The notes under the pieces: generated by a model | Told to the model about the DNA's origin: nothing | The model's database searches: none | The model's input: only the letters and a program-made list of their open reading frames with translations | Translations under genes and position numbers: made by a program | DNA from: Rhodobacter maris | GTDB lineage: Bacteria > Pseudomonadota > Alphaproteobacteria > Rhodobacterales > Rhodobacteraceae | DNA: 64,000 nt | Direction of reading: 5' to 3' | Assembly: GCF_900217815.1 (NCBI RefSeq) | Contig: NZ_OBMT01000009.1 | Span: forward strand, 90,432 to 154,431 | In this document: positions 19,970-28,574 of the stretch, in pieces | Layout of the letters: each line of letters starts with the position of its first letter | How positions within the stretch are numbered: the stretch's first letter is position 1

Positions 19970-20908
19970 TTACTCCACATTCTGGATCTGCTCGCGCATC
20001 TGGTCGATGACATGCTTCAGGTCAAGCCCGATTGCGGTCAAGGCGGTCGCCCCCGATTTTGAGCAGAGAGTATTCGCCTCGCGCACGAATTCCTGGGTCA
20101 GGAACTCGAACTTGCGCCCCACGGGGCCTGATTCTGCCAAAAGCGCGCGCGCTGCGGCGAGATGCGCGCGCAACCGGTCAATCTCCTCGGTGACATCGGC
20201 CTTAACGGCCAGAAGGGCGAGTTCCTGCGCCACGCGCGGGGCATCGGCGGCGGGGGCATTTTCCATCACGCGGGCCAATGCTGCGGCCAGCGCTGCCGCC
20301 GTTTCGGGGCGGCGCGCCTCCGCCACTTCGGCCGCCTGCTCGGTCAGATCGCTGATTCTCTCGATTTGCGCCGCAATCACGCCACAAAGCTGCCCCCCTT
20401 CCGCCGCACGCATTGCCACGAAATCGCCCAGAAGATTGTCGAGCCCGGCCAGAAGCACCGCTTTCAGCGCGGCTGGATCGCTCGTCTCTCCCGCGCTCTG
20501 GGTGACCACGCCACGCAGGCCCAGAAGATCGGTGGCGCGGCAGGGGGCGAGCGTGAGCCCATGCGCCCGCGCCGTTTCCTCCACTTCGCGCAGCGCGGTG
20601 AGCGCCGCGCCGAGCGCAGACATGGAAAGGTCCAGCCGCTCGCTTCCACTTTTGGGCGCAACTTTCAGGGAAAGCTGAATATTCCCCCGCGCGGCCGCGC
20701 GCGTGACCGCCGCGCGCACCTCCGCCTCAAGCCCCTCGATCTCGGGCAGGCGCAGCCGCAAATCGAGCCCCTTGCCATTGACGGCGCGGATCTCCCAGGC
20801 CCAGTCATGCCCCTCCGTCGCCCCCGAAGCGGCGGCAAAAGCGGTCATCGAGCGCAGCCCCGGCGCGGGGGCGGACGGCGAGCGGGATCTATCTGCAAGT
20901 TTAACCAT
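19970..20908 (-). CDS. yicC: YicC/YloC family endoribonuclease
   Basis: The 312-residue protein has the YicC N-terminal region (RSMTAFAAASG, WEIRAVNGKGLDLRLRLPE) and the C-terminal DUF1732 segment (GRKFEFLTQEFVREANTLCSKS). YicC proteins have been reported as RNases that act on small RNAs and are widely found upstream of gmk, as here. The only good start is the ATG at 20908, giving about 19 residues ahead of the usual SMT motif; GGAG lies rather far upstream. A role in RNA turnover is from family knowledge. Confidence 0.92.
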   Translation of the reverse strand: MVKLADRSRSPSAPAPGLRSMTAFAAASGATEGHDWAWEIRAVNGKGLDLRLRLPEIEGLEAEVRAAVTRAAARGNIQLSLKVAPKSGSERLDLSMSALGAALTALREVEETARAHGLTLAPCRATDLLGLRGVVTQSAGETSDPAALKAVLLAGLDNLLGDFVAMRAAEGGQLCGVIAAQIERISDLTEQAAEVAEARRPETAAALAAALARVMENAPAADAPRVAQELALLAVKADVTEEIDRLRAHLAAARALLAESGPVGRKFEFLTQEFVREANTLCSKSGATALTAIGLDLKHVIDQMREQIQNVE

Positions 20909-21052
20909 TTAAGACTTTAGTTCTCCGTGTGGCCGAAAAAGGGCGTATTAAGAGTTCAGTAAGGATTTCGCTCCCGGGGTCAACAGAAAGACCCGCCTCG
21001 CCAAAGGCCGGAGCATCAGGACGCCAGAGCCCAGATCAGGGCCGGAAACGGG

Positions 21053-21802
21053 ATGGACAATATGGACCACGACCACGACATGAAAGACCAACTGGCGCGT
21101 CTCGGAGACACTGGCGTGGGTCGTCGGGTCGTCTCGCAGATGCGGGCCTATTGGGAAGGGTTGCGCCAGGGACGCGATGTGCCGGCGCGCGCCGAGATTG
21201 ACCCGCGCGGGCTGCAGAACACGCTCGAATATGCTTTCATTCTTGAGCGCGTCGCCCCCGGCATGGGCCGTTTTCGCCTTGCGGGCATGCATCTCAATGA
21301 TCTGATGGGCATGGAAGTGCGCGGCATGCCGCTCACCGCTCTCTTCACCCCCGAGGGCCGCAAACGCGTGGCCGATGCGACCGAGGCAGTGTTCTCCGGC
21401 CCGTCGATTGCCGAGCTTGTGCTGACCGCCGAGGCGGGGATTGGCAAACCGCCGATGACGGCGCGGATGATCCTGTTGCCGATGAAATCCGACATGGGCG
21501 ATGTGACGCGCATCCTCGGCTGCCTCGTCGCGGAAGGTCAGGGCATTGGCCGCACGCCGCGCCGCTTCCTGGTTGAGGCCTCGCATGTCGAGCCGGTGAA
21601 AGTGGGCGTGCCGACCCCGGCCAAAACGCCTGCGCCTGTCCGCCCCGAAGCCTTCGGCCTTGGCGAGCGCCTGCCGCATTTCGGCAAGCCGGCGGCGCCG
21701 GTCGCGCAGGTGCCGCGCGTGGCGCAACCGCCCAAACCCGCCTTCACCGCCCGCACGCCCGAAGAGCGCCGCGCGATGTTCCGTGTTGTCAGCAACGACT
21801 GA
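21053..21802 (+). CDS. PAS-domain protein (PAS_5 type), single-domain
   Basis: This 249-residue protein carries an N-terminal PAS_5-like domain (about residues 25-165, with RGLQNTLEYAFILERVAPGMGRFRLAG written here in parts: RGLQNTLEYAFILE then GRFRLAG). A Pro/Ala-rich tail follows, ending in TPEERRAMFRVVSND. No output domain is visible. Such proteins are common in Rhodobacteraceae, often with no known partner. It is monocistronic, convergent with DAHP synthase, and ends in a strong shared terminator. Start choice at 21053 is moderate; further ATGs follow within ten codons. Confidence 0.75.
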   Translation: MDNMDHDHDMKDQLARLGDTGVGRRVVSQMRAYWEGLRQGRDVPARAEIDPRGLQNTLEYAFILERVAPGMGRFRLAGMHLNDLMGMEVRGMPLTALFTPEGRKRVADATEAVFSGPSIAELVLTAEAGIGKPPMTARMILLPMKSDMGDVTRILGCLVAEGQGIGRTPRRFLVEASHVEPVKVGVPTPAKTPAPVRPEAFGLGERLPHFGKPAAPVAQVPRVAQPPKPAFTARTPEERRAMFRVVSND

Positions 21803-21827
21803 CCAATTGCCGCGACAGGCAGGAAGA

Positions 21828-21854
21828 AAAGGCCCGGGAATTCCCCGGGCCTTT
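21828..21854. terminator. bidirectional terminator between PAS gene and aroG
   Basis: An 11-bp perfect stem AAAGGCCCGGG/CCCGGGCCTTT with loop AATTC lies in the 83-base gap between two convergent genes. The A-tract on one side and T-tract on the other make it able to work in both directions. This is one of the clearest intrinsic terminators in the window. Confidence 0.88.
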
Positions 21855-21885
21855 CTATTTAATCTCAAAGGATTGTGTGGCGCTC

Positions 21886-23256
21886 TTAAAGCCCTGCGGC
21901 TTTCTTCATCATGCGCCGGTCTTGCAGCTCCTCAGCCACGAGGAAGGCCAGTTCCAGCGACTGGCTGGCGTTGAGCCGCGGGTCACAGGCGGTATGATAG
22001 CGGCTCGAGAGGTCTTCGTCCGAGACCGCGCGCACGCCGCCGGTGCATTCGGTCACGTCCTTGCCGGTCATCTCGAAATGCACCCCCCCCGGGATCGTGC
22101 CCTCGGCCTTGTGCACGGCAAAGAACTCGCGCACCTCGCGCAGCACCGAGTCAAACGGCCGGGTCTTGAAGCCCGAGGCCGATTTTATCGTGTTGCCGTG
22201 CATCGGGTCGCAGGACCAGACCACCTCGGCGCCCTCCGCCTGCACAGTGCGGATCAGGCGCGGCAGATGCTCGCCCACCTTGCCCGCGCCAAACCGCGCG
22301 ATCAGCGTGAGGCGGCCCGGCTCATTTTGCGGATTGAGCTTTGCCATCAAGACCTTGAGGTCTTCCTCCGTGGTCGAGGGGCCGCATTTGAGACCGATTG
22401 GGTTTTGCACGCCACGGCAGAATTCGACATGGGCCCCATCCACCTGCCGGGTGCGGTCGCCTATCCAGAGCATATGGCCCGAGCCCGCCACCGGCAGACC
22501 GGTGGTGCTGTCGATCCGGCAGAGCGCCTCTTCATATTCGAGGAGCAGCGCCTCGTGCGAGGTATAGAAATCAACTGCCGCCAACTCATGCGCGGTTTCC
22601 GAGGTCACCCCCGCGGCGGCCATGAAATCCATCGCATCCGAGATCCGCTCCGCCACTTCGCGGTAGCGCGCCGCTTCATCTTCGTCGGTAAAGCCGGAAA
22701 TCCAGCTTTGCACGCGGTGAATATCGGCATAGCCGCCAGTCGAGAAGGCGCGAAGCAGGTTCAGCGAGGCCGCCGCCTGGGTATAGGCGGTCAGCATCCG
22801 CGCCGGATCGGGCGTGCGGGCGGCCTCGGTCGCTTCGAACCCGTTGATGATATCGCCGCGGTAGGACGGATATTCGACCCCGCCGATCATCTCGGTGGGC
22901 GCGGAGCGCGGCTTGGCGAATTGCCCGGCCATCCGGCCCACTTTGATCACCGGCACTTTCGCGCCCCAGGTGAGCACGATCGCCATCTGCAACAGCACCT
23001 TGAACGTGTCGCGCAGATTGTCGGCGGAGAATTCGGTGAAGCTCTCGGCACAGTCGCCGCCTTGCAAAAGGAAGGCTTCGCCCTTCGCCGCCTTGGCGAG
23101 ATCGGCCTTGAGCCGGCGCGCCTCGCCCGCAAAGACGAGCGGCGGCAGATGCCCGAGCTGCGCCTCGACCGAGGCCAGCGCCTGTGCATCAGGATAATCG
23201 GGCATCTGCACCCGCGGTTTCGCGCGCCAGTCCGATTTCGTCCATGCCTTGGCCAT
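21886..23256 (-). CDS. aroG: class II 3-deoxy-7-phosphoheptulonate synthase
   Basis: The 456-residue plant-type (class II) DAHP synthase condenses phosphoenolpyruvate and erythrose-4-phosphate in the first shikimate step. Recognisable motifs are [35 protein letters not shown] and [15 protein letters not shown]. The start at 23256 ([16 protein letters not shown]) is chosen over an upstream start at 23325 because GGAGGGCAAG precedes it and class II proteins begin this way. aroB and aroK lie about 10 kb further on. A sigma70-like promoter is visible at 23285-23312. Confidence 0.95.
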   Translation of the reverse strand: MAKAWTKSDWRAKPRVQMPDYPDAQALASVEAQLGHLPPLVFAGEARRLKADLAKAAKGEAFLLQGGDCAESFTEFSADNLRDTFKVLLQMAIVLTWGAKVPVIKVGRMAGQFAKPRSAPTEMIGGVEYPSYRGDIINGFEATEAARTPDPARMLTAYTQAAASLNLLRAFSTGGYADIHRVQSWISGFTDEDEAARYREVAERISDAMDFMAAAGVTSETAHELAAVDFYTSHEALLLEYEEALCRIDSTTGLPVAGSGHMLWIGDRTRQVDGAHVEFCRGVQNPIGLKCGPSTTEEDLKVLMAKLNPQNEPGRLTLIARFGAGKVGEHLPRLIRTVQAEGAEVVWSCDPMHGNTIKSASGFKTRPFDSVLREVREFFAVHKAEGTIPGGVHFEMTGKDVTECTGGVRAVSDEDLSSRYHTACDPRLNASQSLELAFLVAEELQDRRMMKKAAGL

Positions 23257-23284
23257 CTTGCCCTCCGAGCTCTTGATCGCCCGG

Positions 23285-23312
23285 CTTATAAAGCCCGCGC
23301 GGCGCAAGGCAA
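23285..23312 (-). promoter_or_regulatory. sigma70-like promoter for aroG
   Basis: On the minus strand TTGCCT and TATAAG are separated by 16 bases. The -10 lies 28 bases upstream of the aroG start codon, leaving room for the GGAGGG ribosome site. It is a good match for a genome this GC-rich, judged by eye. Confidence 0.5.
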
Positions 23313-23396
23313 ACCCGTTTTTCACCCCGCGGGCGCCCGAAATCCGGGCGGCGCAGCCGCAGAGCGGCTGAATTTCACCGTTCTGTCACAGGGGGC

Positions 23397-23424
23397 TTGC
23401 GTGCGCGCAGAAAGCCTGTATCTG
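23397..23424 (+). promoter_or_regulatory. sigma70-like promoter for the GlxA-type regulator
   Basis: TTGCGT, 16 bases, then TATCTG, placed 29 bases before the chosen ATG at 23454. The match is moderate and rests on spacing and position only. Confidence 0.35.
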
Positions 23425-23453
23425 TGCAAAAAACGACGAACCCGAGGTCGCAA

Positions 23454-24581
23454 ATGCGGCTGCCCTCCACTACTCCCCGCACCCACTCCCGCCCCGCGCC
23501 CTCTCAGGGCACGATCCGGCTCGATACGCCCGAGCGCCGGCGTCGTTTCATCTTCCTGTTGCTCGATCGCTTCACGATGATGGCCTTCGCCTCTGCGATC
23601 GAACCCTTGCGGCTCGCCAACCAGGTTTCTGGCCAGAAGATCTACGACTGGAAGCTCGCGTCCGAAGACGGGCAGGATGTCACCTGTTCGAACGGCACGG
23701 TTTTACGCGTCGACATGGGCCTTGATGAAGTGACCCGCGACGATACGGTGCTTGTCTGTGGGGGCATTGACGTGTCCGAGGCAACGACGAAGCCGATCCT
23801 GAACTGGCTCCGGCGCGAGGCGCGGCGCGGCGCCACCATGGGGGGGCTTTGCACCGGCGCCTGGGCGGTGGCGAAGGCGGGGCTCCTCGAAGGCAAGCGC
23901 GCCACCATCCACTGGGAAAACCAGGACAGCTTTTTTGAAGATTTCGAAGGGGTTAAACTCGCCAAATCGGTCTTCGTGATCGATGGCAACCGGCTCACCT
24001 CGGCGGGCGGCACCGCCTCGATCGACCTGATGCTGAAGCTGATTGCGCGCGACTATGGCGAGAGCCTCGCCAATACCGTCGCCGACCAGCTCATCTACAA
24101 CTCGATCCGCACCGACCAGGACAGCCAACGCCTTTCGATCCCGACCCGGATCGGCGTGCGGCACCCCAAGCTTGCGCAGGTGATCGGCCGGATGGAGGCC
24201 AATATCGAGGAGCCGATCAGCCCCTCGAAACTCGCCGAAGAGGTTGGCATGTCGACGCGGCAGCTCGAACGGCTGTTCCGCCGCTACCTGAACCGCTCAC
24301 CCAAGCGCTACTACATGGAAATCCGCCTGCAGAAGGCGCGCAACCTGCTGATGCAAACGGAAATGAGCGTGATCAACGTCGCGCTCGCCTGCGGCTTTGC
24401 CAGCCCCTCGCATTTTTCCAAATGCTACCGCGCGCATTACCGCACCACGCCCTATCGCGAGCGCGGCACGTCGGGCGCGCCGGGAGAGCCCGGCACTCTG
24501 GACCCGACCCTGATCGCGGCACTCGATTTCGACCCGGAGACGGATTTCGACCCGGAGTTCGATGATGACTTGCCGGAATGA
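23454..24581 (+). CDS. GlxA-family AraC-type regulator with DJ-1/PfpI domain
   Basis: The 375-residue protein joins an N-terminal DJ-1/PfpI-like class I amidotransferase-fold domain (about 30-200, with GGLCTGAWAVAKAGLLEGKRA written as GGLCTGAWAVAKAG) to a C-terminal AraC-type double HTH (about 240-330, with EEVGMSTRQLERLFRRYLN and VALACGFASPSHFSKCYRAHY). Relatives include GbdR and CdhR, which sense small amine or betaine ligands. The start at 23454 has GAGG nine bases upstream; a TTG at 23397 is in frame but lies in the promoter. It precedes the Liv transporter on the same strand, so a regulatory link is possible but unproven. An acidic tail of repeated Asp/Glu/Phe ends the protein. Confidence 0.88.
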   Translation: MRLPSTTPRTHSRPAPSQGTIRLDTPERRRRFIFLLLDRFTMMAFASAIEPLRLANQVSGQKIYDWKLASEDGQDVTCSNGTVLRVDMGLDEVTRDDTVLVCGGIDVSEATTKPILNWLRREARRGATMGGLCTGAWAVAKAGLLEGKRATIHWENQDSFFEDFEGVKLAKSVFVIDGNRLTSAGGTASIDLMLKLIARDYGESLANTVADQLIYNSIRTDQDSQRLSIPTRIGVRHPKLAQVIGRMEANIEEPISPSKLAEEVGMSTRQLERLFRRYLNRSPKRYYMEIRLQKARNLLMQTEMSVINVALACGFASPSHFSKCYRAHYRTTPYRERGTSGAPGEPGTLDPTLIAALDFDPETDFDPEFDDDLPE

Positions 24582-24586
24582 GCGGC

Positions 24587-24639
24587 CCCTGAATGGCCCG
24601 GGGCGCGACGAAAACGCGCTGCGAACGGGCCCTTCAGGG
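24587..24639 (+). terminator. long stem-loop after the GlxA-type gene
   Basis: Arms at 24587-24600 (CCCTGAATGGCCCG) and 24626-24639 (CGGGCCCTTCAGGG) pair over 14 positions with one mismatch. The loop contains a further GCGCG/CGCGC pairing. It starts five bases past the stop codon and has no T-tract. It is most likely a transcript 3' end that insulates the Liv genes. Confidence 0.55.
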
Positions 24640-24728
24640 CAAAACCTGACCAACTGGCCTATTTTCTTTTCCAGTCTCCGGTTTTAACCTGCGCGGCCAG
24701 GACAATGTTCCAACATGGGAGTGAACAT

Positions 24729-25913
24729 ATGAAGAAGCTTCTCCTGGCCAGCGCTGCTCTTGCCCTGACGGCCGGCGGCGCTTTTGCCGATGACGTCAAG
24801 CTCGGGATCTCGCTCGGCTTCACCGGCCCGCTCGAATCGATGTCGCCGGCCATGGCCGATGGCGCCGAACTGGCGATGAAGGAAGTGAGCGACTCCGGCA
24901 AGTTCATGGGCGGCGCCACCGTCACCGGCGTGCGCGGCGACAGCACCTGCATCGATTCCGCCGCGGCCTCCGCCACCGTTGAAAAACTGATCACTGCGGA
25001 TGGCGTCAAAGGCATCGTCGGCGGCATGTGCTCGGGCGAAACCACCGCCTCGCTGCAAAACGTGGCCATGCCGAAGGGCATGGTGATGATTTCGCCCTCG
25101 GCCACCTCGCCCGCGCTCTCGACGCTCGACGACAACGGCCTGTTCTTCCGCACCTCGCCCTCCGACGCGCGCCAGTCAGACGTGATGACCGACATCATCA
25201 TGGAGCACGGCATCAAATCGGTGGCGCTGACCTATACCAACAACGACTATGGCAAGGGCCTCGCCGACAGCTTCGCTGCGGCGTTCGAGGCCAAGGGCGG
25301 CAAGATCACCATCAACGCCGCGCATGACGACGGCAAGCCGGACTATTCGGCCGAAGTGGCCGCGCTCGCGGCGGCGGGCGGCGACGCACTGGTGATTGCG
25401 GGTTATGTGGACCAAGGCGGCTCGGGCATCCTGCGCGGCGCCCTCGATACCGGCGCGTTTGAAACCTTCGTCTTCCCGGATGGCATGGTTGGTTCCGCGC
25501 TCGAAACCAATTTCGGTGCCGAGGTGAACGGCTCCTTCGGGCAGATGCCGTCCTCCGAGGGCGAAGGCAAGGAGAAGTTCCTCGAGCTGGCCAAGGCCGC
25601 GGGCTTTGACGGGTCGGGCGTCTATTCTGCCGAAGCTTATGACGCCGCCGCGCTGATCATGCTGGCGATGGCCGCCGCGAATTCCACCGATCCCTCCGTG
25701 TACAAGGAGAAGGTCATGGATGTCGCCAATGCTCCGGGCGAAAAAATCCTGCCCGGCGAGCTTGGCAAGGCGCTTGAGCTGATCGCCGAAGGCAAGGACG
25801 TCGACTATCAGGGCGCGTCCTCGGTGGAACTCATCGGGGCGGGCGAATCTGCTGGCACCTTCCGCGAAATCGAGGTGAAGGACGGCAAGATCGAAACCGT
25901 CCGCTATCGCTGA
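24729..25913 (+). CDS. livK: branched-chain amino acid ABC transporter, periplasmic binding protein
   Basis: The 394-residue protein has a Sec signal peptide (MKKLLLASAALALTAGGAFA, likely cut after residue 20). It then shows the type I periplasmic binding fold of LivJ/LivK (VKLGISLGFTGPLESMSPAMA, KGIVGGMCSGETTASL, VALTYTNNDYGKGLADSF). It captures leucine, isoleucine, valine or related amides in the periplasm for the LivHMGF complex encoded downstream; ligand preference cannot be read from sequence. GGGAG precedes the ATG. A stem-loop right after the gene probably keeps its transcript in excess over the membrane components. Confidence 0.92.
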   Translation: MKKLLLASAALALTAGGAFADDVKLGISLGFTGPLESMSPAMADGAELAMKEVSDSGKFMGGATVTGVRGDSTCIDSAAASATVEKLITADGVKGIVGGMCSGETTASLQNVAMPKGMVMISPSATSPALSTLDDNGLFFRTSPSDARQSDVMTDIIMEHGIKSVALTYTNNDYGKGLADSFAAAFEAKGGKITINAAHDDGKPDYSAEVAALAAAGGDALVIAGYVDQGGSGILRGALDTGAFETFVFPDGMVGSALETNFGAEVNGSFGQMPSSEGEGKEKFLELAKAAGFDGSGVYSAEAYDAAALIMLAMAAANSTDPSVYKEKVMDVANAPGEKILPGELGKALELIAEGKDVDYQGASSVELIGAGESAGTFREIEVKDGKIETVRYR

Positions 25914-25932
25914 GGCGGAAACCAAGACCGAG

Positions 25933-25963
25933 ACAGCCCGGAGAAATCCGGGCTGTTTCCTTT
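25933..25963 (+). terminator. stem-loop between livK and livG
   Basis: A 9-bp perfect stem ACAGCCCGG/CCGGGCTGT with loop AGAAAT is followed by TTTCCTTT. It sits between the binding-protein gene and the rest of the transporter genes. Such partial terminators commonly allow higher expression of the binding protein. Confidence 0.75.
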
Positions 25964-26019
25964 GAAAACAAGGCCGAAAACGGCGAATACCGGCCCGAAC
26001 CGGGCCACCAAGGGGAAAC

Positions 26020-26808
26020 ATGATCCGGGTCGAGAACCTGCACAAGCACTTTGGCGGCTTTCATGCCGTCGATGGTGCCTCGCTCGAAATCGCCACCGGC
26101 TCGATCACCGGGTTGATCGGACCGAACGGCGCGGGCAAATCGACGCTCTTCAATGTCATCGCCGGGGTGCACAAGCCCACATCGGGCCGGGTGACGATGG
26201 ATGGCGAGGATATCACCGGCCTCGCGCCGCATGAGCTCTTTCACAAGGGGCTGTTGCGCACCTTCCAGATTGCGCATGAATTCCCCACCATGACGGTGCG
26301 CGAGAATCTGATGATGGTGCCGGGCGGGCAGTCGGGCGAGCATCTGTGGAATGCCTGGTTCGGCCGCGGACGGATTGCCGAGGAGGAAGCGGAGCTTCTG
26401 AAGAAGGCCGATGAAGTTCTTGACTTCCTGACGATTTCGCACCTCAAGACCGAGCGCGCCGGGAACCTCTCGGGCGGCCAGAAAAAGCTTCTGGAGCTGG
26501 GCCGCACGATGATGGTCGAGGCGAAGATCGTGTTTCTCGACGAGGTTGGCGCCGGGGTGAACCGGACGCTTCTGAACACCATCGGCGATGCGATCGTACG
26601 GCTCAACAAGGAACGCGGCTACACCTTCTGCGTGATCGAGCATGACATGGATTTCATCGGTCGGCTCTGCGATCCGGTGATCGTCATGGCCGAGGGCAAG
26701 GTGCTCGCCAAGGGCAGCCCGGAAACGATCATGCAAAACGAAGCGGTGATCGAGGCCTATCTCGGGCGGGGCTTGAAGAACAAGATCAAGGCGGGGGCGT
26801 CGGCATGA
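26020..26808 (+). CDS. livG: branched-chain amino acid ABC transporter, ATPase LivG
   Basis: The 262-residue ATPase energises amino acid import together with LivF. Walker A is GPNGAGKST (near residue 36), the signature is LSGGQKK, and Walker B reads IVFLDEVGAGV, with valine where most ABC proteins have proline (LDEP). The C-terminal LivG extension with EGKVLAKGSPETIMQNEAVIEAYLG (in parts: EGKVLAKGSPE, VIEAYLG) is present. A GGGGAAAC ribosome site precedes the ATG. Order livK-livG-livF-livH-livM differs from the E. coli order but is common in Rhodobacteraceae. Confidence 0.93.
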   Translation: MIRVENLHKHFGGFHAVDGASLEIATGSITGLIGPNGAGKSTLFNVIAGVHKPTSGRVTMDGEDITGLAPHELFHKGLLRTFQIAHEFPTMTVRENLMMVPGGQSGEHLWNAWFGRGRIAEEEAELLKKADEVLDFLTISHLKTERAGNLSGGQKKLLELGRTMMVEAKIVFLDEVGAGVNRTLLNTIGDAIVRLNKERGYTFCVIEHDMDFIGRLCDPVIVMAEGKVLAKGSPETIMQNEAVIEAYLGRGLKNKIKAGASA

Positions 26809-26860
26809 CAGGCTTTTTCCTCATCAAACAGAGCGTCATGGGCTCCCGCGGGGGCGCGCA

Positions 26861-27565
26861 ATGAGCTTTCTCGATGCCTCTGAAATGACGGGCGGCTACG
26901 GCGCCGCCGATATTCTGCACGGCTGCACGCTCAAGGTCGAAAAAGGTCAGATCGCGGTCATCGTCGGCCCCAACGGTGCGGGCAAATCCACCGCGATGAA
27001 GGCGGTGTTTGGCATGCTCAAGCTGCGCGCGGGCCGTGTCACGCTGGACGGCAAGGACATCACCGCGCTTTCGCCGCAGGAGCGGGTGAAAAAGGGCATG
27101 GGCTTCGTGCCGCAGGTGAACAACGTGTTCCCGACGATGACGGTCGAGGAAAACCTCGAAATGGGCGCCTTCATCCGCGAGGATGATTTTTCCGAGACGA
27201 TGGAGCAGGTCTATGAGCTGTTCCCGATCCTGCGCGAAAAGCGTCACCAGAACGCGGGCGAGCTCAGCGGCGGGCAGCGCCAGCAGGTGGCCGTGGGCCG
27301 CGCGCTGATGACAAAGCCAAAACTCCTGATGCTGGACGAGCCCACTGCGGGCGTCTCCCCCATCGTGATGGACGAGCTTTTCGACCGTATCATCGAGGTG
27401 GCGCGCACCGGCATCTCGATCCTGATGGTGGAGCAAAACGCCCGGCAGGCGCTCGAGATCGCTGATCAGGGCTATGTGCTCGTGCAGGGCGCGAACAAAT
27501 ACACCGACACCGGCGCGGCCCTGATGGCCGATCCCGAGGTCCGGCGCACTTTCCTCGGGGGCTGA
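26861..27565 (+). CDS. livF: branched-chain amino acid ABC transporter, ATPase LivF
   Basis: The 234-residue second ATPase of the Liv complex has Walker A GPNGAGKST, signature LSGGQRQQ and Walker B LLMLDEPTAGVSP. The typical LivF end is also visible: MVEQNARQALEIADQGYVL, followed by LMADPEVRRTFLGG. It begins 52 bases after livG; no other gene fits in between. It ends one base before livH. Both ATPases face the cytoplasm and pair with LivH and LivM. Confidence 0.93.
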   Translation: MSFLDASEMTGGYGAADILHGCTLKVEKGQIAVIVGPNGAGKSTAMKAVFGMLKLRAGRVTLDGKDITALSPQERVKKGMGFVPQVNNVFPTMTVEENLEMGAFIREDDFSETMEQVYELFPILREKRHQNAGELSGGQRQQVAVGRALMTKPKLLMLDEPTAGVSPIVMDELFDRIIEVARTGISILMVEQNARQALEIADQGYVLVQGANKYTDTGAALMADPEVRRTFLGG

Positions 27566-27566
27566 G

Positions 27567-28574
27567 ATGGATCTTCTCAACGCATTCATCGCGGTGCTGA
27601 ACTATGTCATCGTGCCCGCCACCGCTTACGGCGCGCAACTTGCGCTTGGCGCGCTCGGTGTCACGCTGATCTACGGCATCTTGCGCTTTTCCAACTTCGC
27701 CCATGGCGACACGATGGCCTTTGGCACGGCGCTGACGATCCTTGTGACATGGGCCTTTCAGGCGCTTGGCATCAGCTTTGGCCCGCTGCCCACCGCGCTC
27801 CTCGCCCTGCCCTTCGGCATCCTTGGCACTGCGCTTTTCGTCCTTGGCACAGACCGCGTGGTCTATCGCTACTACCGCACCATCCGCGCCGCCCCGATCT
27901 ATATCACCATGGTCTCGGTGGGCGTGATGTTCGTGATGACCGGGCTCACCCGCTTCATCATCGGCGTGGGCGAGATCAAGTTTGACGATGGCGCGCGCTT
28001 CCTGATCACCGCGCGTGAGTTCAAGACCCTGACGGGCCTTGCCGAACCGCTCGCGATCCGCTCGACGCAGGCGATCACCCTGGTTGCCGCGGGGCTCGTG
28101 GTCTGGGCGCTGTTCTGGTTCCTCGCCAAGACCCGCACCGGCAAATCGATGCGCGCCTATGCTGATAACGAAGATCTGGCACTTCTCTCCGGCATCGACC
28201 CGAACCGGGTGGTGATGGTGACATGGATCATCGCCGCAGCGCTCGCCACAATCGCTGGGACGCTCTACGGCCTTGATAAATCGTTCAAGGCTTTCAACTA
28301 CTTCCAGATGCTTCTTCCGATCTTTGCGGCGGCGATCGTGGGCGGGCTCGGCAACCCGCTCGGCGCCATCGCCGGGGGCTTCGTGATCGCCTATTCCGAG
28401 GTTGCCGTCACCTATGCCTGGAAGAAGGTCGCGATGTATCTGATCCCGGGCTGGGAGCCAGAGAGCCTGCTGCAACTGCTGTCGACCGAATACAAATTCG
28501 CCGTCAGCTTTGCGATCCTGATCATCGTTTTGCTGTTCAAGCCCACCGGGCTCTTCAAGGGGAAATCGGTATGA
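27567..28574 (+). CDS. livH: branched-chain amino acid ABC transporter, permease LivH
   Basis: This 335-residue inner-membrane protein has many hydrophobic segments and the BPD_transp_2 permease core (LALGALGVTLIYGILRFSNFAHGD near the N-terminus, given in parts: LGVTLIYGILRFSNFAHGD). The cytoplasmic loop has MRAYADNEDLALLSGID, followed by VGGLGNPLGAIAGGFVIAYSE. It is somewhat longer than E. coli LivH, with an extra loop around residues 130-165. It overlaps livM by 4 bp, indicating translational coupling. Confidence 0.92.
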   Translation: MDLLNAFIAVLNYVIVPATAYGAQLALGALGVTLIYGILRFSNFAHGDTMAFGTALTILVTWAFQALGISFGPLPTALLALPFGILGTALFVLGTDRVVYRYYRTIRAAPIYITMVSVGVMFVMTGLTRFIIGVGEIKFDDGARFLITAREFKTLTGLAEPLAIRSTQAITLVAAGLVVWALFWFLAKTRTGKSMRAYADNEDLALLSGIDPNRVVMVTWIIAAALATIAGTLYGLDKSFKAFNYFQMLLPIFAAAIVGGLGNPLGAIAGGFVIAYSEVAVTYAWKKVAMYLIPGWEPESLLQLLSTEYKFAVSFAILIIVLLFKPTGLFKGKSV

